Shown: positions 58,670 through 64,000 of the stretch, piece after piece
Position numbering within the stretch: position 1 is the stretch's first letter
How the letters are laid out: the number at the start of each line of letters is the position of its first letter
NCBI GenBank assembly: GCA_009649675.1
Contig: WJPL01000003.1
Coordinates: 223,645-287,644, forward strand
Source of the DNA: Alphaproteobacteria bacterium HT1-32
Lineage (GTDB): Bacteria > Pseudomonadota > Alphaproteobacteria > Rhodospirillales > HT1-32
Reading direction: 5' to 3'
DNA: 64,000 nucleotides
Translations under genes and position numbers: made by a program
Notes under the pieces: model-generated
Told to the model about the DNA's origin: nothing
Database searches by the model: none
What the model saw: only the letters and a program-made list of their open reading frames with translations

Positions 58670-59245
58670 TTAATAGGAGGGTGGCGAGATGACCCAGAGA
58701 ACATGGGTGACCTGACTGCCGGAATTGGCACAACGATGCGGTCTGGTACTCTCGAAACTGAAGCTGTCACCGGCGGACAGGCTGTACTTCCGGCCATCCA
58801 CTTCGAGATCCAGCGTTCCTTCCAGCACAAAACCGCCTTCTTCACCGGTCCGGCTGTAGGCGACGCCACTGTCTGCGCCGGGCTCAAGCGTCGTCATGAC
58901 CATTTCAAAAGTGCCATGAAGGTGAGGGGAGAGCAGGGCTTCCCGCACGCCGGTCCCCGAATAATTGAGCTCCCGGCGATTGGCCCGGCGAACGATAATG
59001 TCCCGTTCTTCCGGAGGTGCCATGGCCTGTCCCTGAAAGAACCAGTTGATTTCCACACCAAGCGCGTCAGCAATTTTTTTCAGGTCCGGAATTGTAACCG
59101 GGGACAGACCCCGCTCGACCTGACTGACATGACCGACGGAACGCCCGATTTCGCTGGCCAGTCCAGCGATACGCAGGCCCTTGGCCCGCCGCAGGTCGCG
59201 TATTTGCTGTCCGACAGGAATGCTGTCTGTTCGGGAAAGGCCCAT
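58670..59245 (-). CDS. XRE-family regulator with C-terminal cupin domain
   Basis: Regulator of 191 residues. The helix-turn-helix (about 12-66) reads GQQIRDLRRAKGLRIAGLA and GHVSQVERGLSPVTIPDL. The C-terminal cupin (about 110-185) shows EEGGFVLEGTLDLEVDG and FSFESTRPHRC. Such proteins sense a small ligand through the cupin and control adjacent catabolic genes, here the flavoprotein downstream. An AT-rich stretch with AAAATT-ATATG-AATTTT (59303-59319) upstream is a possible operator. Confidence 0.92.
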   Translation of the reverse strand: MGLSRTDSIPVGQQIRDLRRAKGLRIAGLASEIGRSVGHVSQVERGLSPVTIPDLKKIADALGVEINWFFQGQAMAPPEERDIIVRRANRRELNYSGTGVREALLSPHLHGTFEMVMTTLEPGADSGVAYSRTGEEGGFVLEGTLDLEVDGRKYSLSAGDSFSFESTRPHRCANSGSQVTHVLWVISPPSY

Positions 59246-59302
59246 TTGTCCGCCCTGTTACCAGTCTGGAAAATAATAGGGCGTAAAAATTATTCTGTCG
59301 TG

Positions 59303-59319
59303 AAAATTATATGAATTTT
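59303..59319. promoter_or_regulatory. Possible operator upstream of XRE-cupin gene
   Basis: Within the 212-base gap 59246-59457, an AT-rich stretch (59281-59330) holds the inverted repeat AAAATT-ATATG-AATTTT, 58 bases before the regulator start. XRE proteins often bind such sites, but short AT palindromes also arise by chance. The rest of the gap shows nothing else clear. Confidence 0.35.
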
Positions 59320-59457
59320 TTCATCTTTGCGTTTTCTCTCCATGGATAGAGGATCAACCGGAGAAGCAGACGCAGCCAGATAACCGGGCAGGTTACATAT
59401 TATTCAGAAAAGCCTGTGCCGGGGCCGGTTCAGAGACTGACCCGACCCCGGAGGCTG

Positions 59458-60954
59458 TTAGTTCAGGGTCGGTATGGTGAACTCGGCACCCGTGCGAATA
59501 CCCGACGGCCAGCGAGCCGTAACCGTTTTCAGCTTGGTATAGAAACGCACACCTTCCGGGCCATGCATATGATGATCGCCGAACAGTGACCGCTTCCAGC
59601 CGCCGAAGCTGTGATAGGCGACCGGCACCGGAATCGGCACATTGATACCAACCATCCCGATCCGGGCATTCCGGGAGAATTCACGGGCCGCATCACCGTC
59701 ACGGGTAAAGATTGCGGTACCGTTACCGAACTCATGATCATTGACCATGGCGAGCGCCGCATCATAGTCCGGCGCACGAACCATCGAGAGTACCGGGCCA
59801 AAGATTTCCTGTTTGTAGATATCCATATCGGTTGTCACCCGGTCGAACAGGCAACCGCCCAGGAAATAGCCGTTCTCATAGCCCTGCAGGCGAAGATCCC
59901 GGCCATCAACGACCAGTTCCGCACCTTCCGCGACACCGCGATCCACCAGCCCCCGGACCTTTTCCATATGACCTTTGGTATTCAACGGACCGAAATCTGC
60001 GTCCGGATCATTGTAGGCGCCGACTTTCAGGGTCTGAATTCGGGGAATGAGTCTTTCCCGGATCGCACCTGCGGTTTCATCCCCGACAGGAACGGCAACG
60101 GAAACCGCCATGCAGCGTTCTCCCGCAGAGCCAAATCCGGCACCGATCAGCGCATCAGCCGCCTGATCAAGATCAGCATCCGGCATGATGATCATATGGT
60201 TCTTTGCGCCACCCAGCGCCTGAACCCGCTTATTATTCGCGGTTCCCGTATGATAGATATATTCAGCAATCGGCGTTGATCCGACAAAACTGACAGCCTC
60301 GACCAGCGGATGATGCAACAGGGCGTCAACGGCTTCCTTGTCACCATTGACGACATTCAGAACACCCGGAGGTGCGCCAGCTTCCGTCATCAGTTCAGCC
60401 AGCCGAATCGGGCAGGAGGGGTCTTTCTCTGACGGCTTGAGAATGAATGTGTTACCGCAGGCCAGAGCAACCGGGAACATCCACATCGGCACCATCGCCG
60501 GAAAATTGAACGGCGTGATACCCGCACAGACACCCAGCGGCTGACGCATGTTAAAGCTGTCAATACCGCCGCCGACCTGTTCCGAGAATTCACCTTTCAG
60601 CAACTGCGGAATACCACAGGCAAACTCCACAACTTCCAGCCCGCGCTGTACAGAACCCGCCGCATCCGGAAGGGTCTTCCCGTGCTCACGGCCAACCAGT
60701 TCTGCCAGTTCACCCATATTCTTTTCGACGAGGTCGCGATATTTGAACATAACCCGTGCACGCCGGATCGGTGTCCATTCCGACCATTCCCGGAAGGCTT
60801 CATGGGCGATCTGCACCGCGGCATCGACCTCGGCTGCGGAAGCCAGTTCAACATCCGCAAAATGCTCTCCGGTCGACGGATTGAAGACCGGCCCCGTTCG
60901 TTCCGAACCGGACTTTGAAACACCGCCGACAAAATGTGAAAGCCTGATCGTCAT
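59458..60954 (-). CDS. mmsA: Methylmalonate-semialdehyde dehydrogenase (CoA-acylating)
   Basis: Enzyme of 498 residues that converts methylmalonate semialdehyde to propionyl-CoA, the last step of valine degradation; it also handles malonate semialdehyde. FNPSTGEHFADV, PFNFPAMVPMWMFPVALACG, KPSEKDPS, FVGSTPIAEYIY and the catalytic Cys281 in GSAGERCMAVS are all present, the last with the MmsA-specific Met after Cys. ATG 60954 with GGGGGT upstream is chosen over a longer in-frame start. The other valine genes are at 15.2-18.4 kb. Confidence 0.95.
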   Translation of the reverse strand: MTIRLSHFVGGVSKSGSERTGPVFNPSTGEHFADVELASAAEVDAAVQIAHEAFREWSEWTPIRRARVMFKYRDLVEKNMGELAELVGREHGKTLPDAAGSVQRGLEVVEFACGIPQLLKGEFSEQVGGGIDSFNMRQPLGVCAGITPFNFPAMVPMWMFPVALACGNTFILKPSEKDPSCPIRLAELMTEAGAPPGVLNVVNGDKEAVDALLHHPLVEAVSFVGSTPIAEYIYHTGTANNKRVQALGGAKNHMIIMPDADLDQAADALIGAGFGSAGERCMAVSVAVPVGDETAGAIRERLIPRIQTLKVGAYNDPDADFGPLNTKGHMEKVRGLVDRGVAEGAELVVDGRDLRLQGYENGYFLGGCLFDRVTTDMDIYKQEIFGPVLSMVRAPDYDAALAMVNDHEFGNGTAIFTRDGDAAREFSRNARIGMVGINVPIPVPVAYHSFGGWKRSLFGDHHMHGPEGVRFYTKLKTVTARWPSGIRTGAEFTIPTLN

Positions 60955-61068
60955 ATTTACCCCCGTTCGTGCGACCGCTTGGGCCAGCATCAATTCATCC
61001 AGAAGACTAGTGATGCAGCCTAGCAATGTGAAGAGGAAGGTTTTAGGGCCAACCGTGTCATTTATTTC

Positions 61069-61093
61069 GGAACAAACACCGGCACAGAGCGTT
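61069..61093 (+). promoter_or_regulatory. General stress (EcfG-type) promoter, possibly bidirectional
   Basis: GGAAC (61069-61073), 16 bases, CGTT (61090-61093): an exact match to the alphaproteobacterial general stress promoter. It lies 73 bases before the lipoprotein gene. On the opposite strand GGAAC (61095-61091), 16 bases and TGTT (61074-61071) gives a near match facing mmsA. Confidence 0.8.
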
Positions 61094-61166
61094 CCTGTCT
61101 TAATGTTGGCAATGCCGACATCAGCCGGGACAACGGCTGGCTTTTACAGATGAAGGAGAATTTATC

Positions 61167-61397
61167 ATGCGTAAGTTCGCAATTGTCGCAGCCACAGGCA
61201 CAGCCCTCCTTGTTTCGGCCTGCTCTGGTATGTCTGCACAGGAACAGAAAGTCGTCAGCGGTGGCGCAATAGGTGCCGCAGTGGGTGCTGCAGGTACAGC
61301 AATCACCGGCGGGTGTGTCTCCTGCGGCGCCGCAATCGGTGGTGCGGTTGGTGCCGGCGCCGGTTATGTTAAGGACAAGATGGACAAAAATAACTGA
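61167..61397 (+). CDS. Small glycine-zipper lipoprotein
   Basis: Protein of 76 residues. The signal ends in the lipobox LVSAC, so the mature protein is a lipid-anchored peptide. A glycine zipper (GGAIGAAVGAAGTAITGG, then GAAIGGAVGAGAGYV) fills the rest, with a CVSC pair inside, and the tail is charged. Such proteins are common stress-induced outer-membrane lipoproteins of unknown function. Preceded by GAAGGAG and by a perfect stress-type promoter; a terminator follows. Confidence 0.85.
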   Translation: MRKFAIVAATGTALLVSACSGMSAQEQKVVSGGAIGAAVGAAGTAITGGCVSCGAAIGGAVGAGAGYVKDKMDKNN

Positions 61398-61413
61398 TTG
61401 TCCCGAACAGGTT

Positions 61414-61446
61414 AAAAAAGCGCTCACTCCGGTGGGCGCTTTTTTA
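61414..61446. terminator. Bidirectional terminator
   Basis: AAAAAGCGCTCAC-TCCG-GTGGGCGCTTTTTT (one G-T pair) has A- and T-runs on both sides. It ends the lipoprotein gene on the plus strand and the hemerythrin-DUF4112 transcript on the minus strand. Confidence 0.9.
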
Positions 61447-61455
61447 TGCCTGGAA

Positions 61456-61815
61456 TCAGCGATTCTTTCGTTCCTGGGCTTCAATATCTTTCTGCGCCAG
61501 ACGTAAATTGGCACGGTTTGCCTTCCAGAAAAAATCAACGGCATCCCCCAGCAGGGGAACAGAGCCAATCACCAGATCAGCTCCAGCATTGATCCCCATT
61601 CTTATCAGGGCAGGGACACGAACGCCGGCACGGCGGGCTTCGATGATGACATAGGCAGATAGCGCCGCAGCCACCAGGTCGCCTGCACCTGGCAGCAACC
61701 CCAGCAGTCCATCCAGCCCGAATCGAAAACCAGTCCCGGGAATCCGGAACTGGTTGTCGAGAAGGTGGCTGAGACGGTCCATCCGGGCCAGGCGATGGTG
61801 CCGGTGATCTGTCAT
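61456..61815 (-). CDS. DUF4112 family membrane protein
   Basis: Protein of 119 residues. RMDRLSHLLDNQFRIPGTG, then GLDGLLGLLPGAGDLVAAAL and GSVPLLGDAVDFFWKANRANL are the DUF4112 pattern, with two likely membrane-embedded hydrophobic stretches. Function unknown. An in-frame ATG at 61818 is an alternative. It follows the hemerythrin gene by about 60 bases and is probably transcribed from the same stress promoter. Confidence 0.88.
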   Translation of the reverse strand: MTDHRHHRLARMDRLSHLLDNQFRIPGTGFRFGLDGLLGLLPGAGDLVAAALSAYVIIEARRAGVRVPALIRMGINAGADLVIGSVPLLGDAVDFFWKANRANLRLAQKDIEAQERKNR

Positions 61816-61874
61816 CATGTCTCCATCAGCTCTCTGTATGGCATCCCGTCTTCATCCTGAAAATCCACTTTCAG

Positions 61875-62333
61875 TCAGGCGCTTCTCTGCATCTGGGTTT
61901 TATGGCCACCTTTTGAAGCCCCATAGGCCTGACCAAGTTCTTCGATCGTCTTTGAATGCAGGTTTTTCTCCGCCAGCGGAAAGATATCCTCTTCTTCCTC
62001 GTCAAGATGATGAAGAATATCATGGGCAAGCTCATCGAACGAGTTCCACCATTCGTCGCCGAAAGACGGTGTCTCCTGCATCATTTCGATCAGCTTGCGA
62101 TGTTCACCATGCTCTTCAACCGCATGCAGCGCCTGATCGCCAAGCGACTCCAGCCGGGCGAGATGAGCGAACAGAACATGCTGTTCCGCTTCATGGTGAA
62201 CCATCAGCTCAAGCGCCAGATCATCGTAATGGCGGGCAACAACCTTCCGGTCCTGACCTTTAGCCCGCTGCACAGCAGTGATTCGCTCGCGCAGGCTGTC
62301 ATGGTCGTCTTTCAGCAAAGTGAAGATGCTCAT
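61875..62333 (-). CDS. Hemerythrin HHE-domain protein
   Basis: Protein of 152 residues, a four-helix bundle that can hold a di-iron site. Metal-binding positions are seen in LLKDDHDSLR, MVHHEAEQHVLFAHL, EEHGEHRKLIEMM and HDILHHLDEEEEDIFPLAE. Proteins of this type sense or buffer oxygen, NO or iron. AAGGAG precedes the ATG at 62333, and a perfect GGAAC-N16-CGTT stress promoter lies about 35 bases upstream. Confidence 0.92.
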   Translation of the reverse strand: MSIFTLLKDDHDSLRERITAVQRAKGQDRKVVARHYDDLALELMVHHEAEQHVLFAHLARLESLGDQALHAVEEHGEHRKLIEMMQETPSFGDEWWNSFDELAHDILHHLDEEEEDIFPLAEKNLHSKTIEELGQAYGASKGGHKTQMQRSA

Positions 62334-62367
62334 TCAAGAACTCCTTTGGAATGAATGTCATAAGACA

Positions 62368-62392
62368 AACGCCTGGGAGTTATGGAGGTTCC
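62368..62392 (-). promoter_or_regulatory. General stress (EcfG-type) promoter of hemerythrin gene
   Basis: On the minus strand GGAAC (62392-62388), 16 bases, CGTT (62371-62368). All nine core bases and the spacer fit the EcfG consensus of Alphaproteobacteria. It lies between the terminator of the ECF operon and the hemerythrin gene, in the right direction. Confidence 0.85.
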
Positions 62393-62408
62393 GGATAGCA
62401 GGCACAAA

Positions 62409-62438
62409 AAACCCGAAGAACCTTGGTTCTCCGGGTTT
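62409..62438 (-). terminator. Terminator of the ECF sigma operon
   Basis: A 14-base stem with one mismatch (AAACCCGAAGAACC / GGTTCTCCGGGTTT) and a 2-base gap at the tip, followed on the minus strand by TTTTTGTG. It overlaps the last stop codon of the anti-sigma candidate gene. Confidence 0.85.
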
Positions 62439-62634
62439 ATGAACGCCAGTCCTTTGCGGACCCGAATGCTCTGAACATCTCGCCTATCTGTAACTGATAG
62501 GAATGAATGCGGCGAAGCAGATCCGGTCGGGTGGCAAGATATTTCTCATACTCGCATCGACGGTCACGATGCATCTGACCATCGATGTAGGCATGAAGAT
62601 CTTCCTCCGACCATTTCTTGTCATCAGCACTCAA
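62437..62634 (-). CDS. Very small anti-sigma factor candidate
   Basis: Protein of 65 residues, 25 bases after the ECF gene. SEEDLHAYIDGQMHRDRRCE followed by YLATRPDLLRRIHSYQLQIG matches the cytoplasmic sigma-binding domain of anti-sigma factors. The protein stops where a membrane helix would normally begin, and no His-x3-Cys-x2-Cys zinc set is present. It is unlike NepR, the usual EcfG anti-sigma factor. The start is TTG 62634 with GAGGGTC upstream. Confidence 0.75.
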   Translation of the reverse strand: MSADDKKWSEEDLHAYIDGQMHRDRRCEYEKYLATRPDLLRRIHSYQLQIGEMFRAFGSAKDWRS

Positions 62635-62659
62635 AAGACCCTCAGCTCATCCATTCAAC

Positions 62660-63205
62660 TCACATAGCATGAACGACATTATGAGCTGACTGTTCCCGCC
62701 GGCGGCGCATTTTCGGCGCTGCGGCCTGAGTCTGGATATCCCGGAGACGCTCACGGGCCCGGAACAGACGGGACTTCACAGTCCCGACCTTGATCTCCAG
62801 AACTTCAGCAGCTTCTTCATAAGCCATGCCTTCCATCCCGATAAGGATCATGATCTGCTGATCCCGTGCGTCAAGCTTGGCAAAGGCCCGGCGGAAATCA
62901 CGCATTTCAAGAGAACCGAGCTGATCACCATTGGTGCTGGCACCATCTGACCATTCTTCCAGCGGTACATGTACGCCACGACGGACATCCTTGCGCTTAC
63001 GATCGCACTGCAGGTTATGCATGATCGTAAACATCCATGTCCGCAGGTTGGTGCCAGGCTGAAACTGTTCCTGACGCGAGAGCGCACGCTCAACGCAGTC
63101 CTGTATCAGATCTTCAGCAGCATGCGGATTCCGCTCAAGCGCATGGGCATAACGGCGAATACTCGGCAACTGTTCTTCGATCATTTCGTAGACTTCGCTT
63201 TGCAT
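62660..63205 (-). CDS. ECF-type RNA polymerase sigma factor
   Basis: Sigma-70-family factor of 181 residues. Region 2 contains RYAHALERNPHAAEDLIQDCVERAL and TNLRTWMFTIMHNLQCDRKRKD-type sequence; region 4 has LDARDQQIMILIGMEGMAYEEAA and the helix-turn-helix KVGTVKSRLFRARERL. A short basic tail follows. Overall it resembles the EcfG group, but neither phyR nor nepR is adjacent, so it may be an EcfG paralogue or a different ECF class. Upstream, toward 63471, is an unusually AT-rich gap. Confidence 0.92.
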   Translation of the reverse strand: MQSEVYEMIEEQLPSIRRYAHALERNPHAAEDLIQDCVERALSRQEQFQPGTNLRTWMFTIMHNLQCDRKRKDVRRGVHVPLEEWSDGASTNGDQLGSLEMRDFRRAFAKLDARDQQIMILIGMEGMAYEEAAEVLEIKVGTVKSRLFRARERLRDIQTQAAAPKMRRRREQSAHNVVHAM

Positions 63206-63471
63206 CTGTCGACTCCAGTCGTGTTGTTCGATGACCAGAATCTACCCAGAACAAATTATTACTACAATAAAAACCGCTGACATTAGTTATACATCATAAA
63301 CATATTATGTAATATATTATATAATGTAATTTATGTACTATACTCACATACATTAAGTTAACCAGATTACGCATTATCAGGGAAATCCATTGCTTACTTA
63401 AATTGAGTAAGTTACTCATAAAAAAAGACAACCGAACACGATTAGCTGTCAGGGCAGAAACAAGTGGAAAG
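63206..63471. other. AT-rich divergent intergenic region
   Basis: This 266-base gap separates the divergent ECF gene and ribbon-helix-helix gene. Bases 63250-63420 are strikingly AT-rich compared with the rest of the window, with alternating TATAT tracts and TATGTAAT / AATGTAAT repeats near 63305-63330. CTTACT-TAAATTG-AGTAAG forms a perfect 6-base inverted repeat at 63393-63411. I find no GGAAC stress motif here. Confidence 0.6.
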
Positions 63472-63729
63472 ATGGAGATGTCTGATGGACAACCACAGAC
63501 GCAGACTGCTGTGACCGGCGGCAAAAAGCGCACCGAACGCCTTCAGGTCATGCTGGAACCAGAAGAACTTGAAGCCATTGATATCTGGAAATTTGAAAAC
63601 CGGCTGCCGACACGGGCCGCAGCAATCAGAGAACTTCTGCGCCGCGGTCTGCTGGCTCAAGAACCGAAAATCTCTGCAGAAGCGGGCAGGGGGAATACGC
63701 GCAACTTTGGTGTTCTTCGGAGACAATAA
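63472..63729 (+). CDS. Ribbon-helix-helix domain protein
   Basis: Protein of 85 residues. KKRTERLQVMLEPEELEAI forms the strand and first helix and LPTRAAAIRELLRRGLLAQ the second helix of a ribbon-helix-helix DNA-binding fold. A polar N-terminal stretch and a short basic tail flank it. In-frame ATGs at 63472 and 63478 are both possible, with weak ribosome sites. It may bind the inverted repeat upstream, but that is speculation. No toxin-like partner gene is visible downstream. Confidence 0.75.
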   Translation: MEMSDGQPQTQTAVTGGKKRTERLQVMLEPEELEAIDIWKFENRLPTRAAAIRELLRRGLLAQEPKISAEAGRGNTRNFGVLRRQ

Positions 63730-63730
63730 A

Positions 63731-63758
63731 AAACGGGGCACCCGAAGGTGCCCCGTTT
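63731..63758 (-). terminator. Terminator of OmpA-domain gene
   Basis: Perfect 12-base stem AAACGGGGCACC / GGTGCCCCGTTT with a CGAA loop. Read on the minus strand it runs into TTTTTTATTG, so it ends the minus-strand gene; it may also stop the ribbon-helix-helix transcript. Confidence 0.9.
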
Positions 63759-63780
63759 GCCGTCCAGTAATGCAGAGAGA

Positions 63781-64000
63781 TTACTCAACGAGGATTTCGA
63801 CGCGACGATTCCAGGCATTCTTCACCTCATCATCGGTCTTGATCGCCGGATCGACTTCACCAAAGGCCAGAACCGTAATGTCTTTCTCCGGGATACCGGC
63901 GATCATCAGCTGCTGACGAACCGCCTCAGCCCGTTTCTTGGAAAGCTCCAGGTTATAGTCCTGCGGACCAACCCTGTCTGCATGGCCGGAAATAAGAATC
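63781..64000 (-). CDS. OmpA-family C-terminal domain protein (partial)
   Basis: The last 72 or so residues of a protein whose start is right of the window. ILISGHADRVGPQDYNLELS, KKRAEAVRQQLMIAG, VLAFGEVDPA and AWNRRVEI are the OmpA peptidoglycan-binding domain, with the Asp and Arg that hold diaminopimelate. It could be a Pal-like lipoprotein or an OmpA-type porin; the N-terminal part is needed to tell. Confidence 0.9.
   Translation of the reverse strand, partial: ILISGHADRVGPQDYNLELSKKRAEAVRQQLMIAGIPEKDITVLAFGEVDPAIKTDDEVKNAWNRRVEILVE

Noticed and set aside
63403-63471. Longer N-terminus of the ribbon-helix-helix protein from TTG 63403
   Set aside because: It would begin inside the AT-rich inverted repeat with no ribosome site, and the extension is not domain-like; ATG 63472 or 63478 is more likely.
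63393-63729. Toxin-antitoxin locus with the ribbon-helix-helix protein as antitoxin
   Set aside because: No toxin-sized gene follows; a terminator comes 2 bases after its stop codon and the next gene is a convergent OmpA-family gene.

Overview
The window is a continuous stretch of a moderately GC-rich alphaproteobacterial chromosome, densely packed and mostly housekeeping. Several neighbourhoods I know as conserved in Alphaproteobacteria point to this class: nrdR-ribD-ribE-ribBX-ribH-nusB-thiL; bamE / CBP3-like chaperone / DUF177 / rpmF-plsX-fabH-ihfA-merR-tRNA-Pro; ispDF and dusB-ntrB-ntrC-ntrY-ntrX-trkA-dat-hfq-hflX. MucR, a fused IspDF, a leucyl/arginyl-tRNA-protein transferase and general-stress promoters of EcfG type agree with this. 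The content fits a motile, free-living, probably marine Rhodospirillales-like heterotroph. I cannot name genus or species. I found no rRNA, CRISPR array, insertion sequence or recognisable defence system.

Region 1-5.8 kb is an accessory-looking module. Two nearly identical genes for a Tat-exported TRAP substrate-binding protein (the left one runs off the window) bracket a Cache-domain sensor kinase, a NarL-type regulator and an MDR oxidoreductase. A perfect palindrome lies in the divergent promoter region. Region 5.8-19.5 kb, mostly on the minus strand at first, holds bpt, motBA, threonine deaminase, a penicillin-acylase-family hydrolase, two alpha/beta hydrolases, hemB, then three valine-degradation genes and a ZIP metal transporter. 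The fourth valine gene, mmsA, lies 41 kb away at 59.5-61 kb.

Region 19.5-31.3 kb carries mucR, rpiB-glyA-nrdR and the riboflavin cluster (whose RibBA homologue has lost its GTP cyclohydrolase II zinc site), nusB, thiL, a FliL-like protein, an MFS carrier and the proton-pumping pyrophosphatase. Region 31.4-39.2 kb covers outer-membrane assembly, the cytochrome bc1 chaperone, ribosomal protein L32, fatty-acid initiation, IHF, tRNA-Pro(GGG), a RusA-type resolvase, cutA and ispDF. Region 39.3-52.1 kb is the nitrogen-regulation cluster with two two-component pairs, followed by trkA, dat, hfq and hflX. The hflX reading frame has no canonical start codon and seems to begin at AUA. Region 52.1-54.2 kb is groESL with a textbook CIRCE operator and a sigma-32-like promoter that overlaps the hflX stop codon.

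Region 54.2-61 kb holds an inositol-phosphatase-family protein, a beta-hydroxyacid dehydrogenase, a dimethylglycine-dehydrogenase-like flavoprotein with an XRE-cupin regulator, and mmsA. The last 3 kb look like an envelope/stress neighbourhood: an ECF sigma factor with a very small anti-sigma candidate, a hemerythrin, DUF4112, a glycine-zipper lipoprotein, a ribbon-helix-helix protein and an OmpA-domain protein. Two perfect GGAAC-N16-CGTT promoters occur here. The observations most worth follow-up are the synonymous-only TRAP duplication, the AUA start of hflX, the paired stress promoters and the RibBX enzyme. None amounts to a clearly new system.
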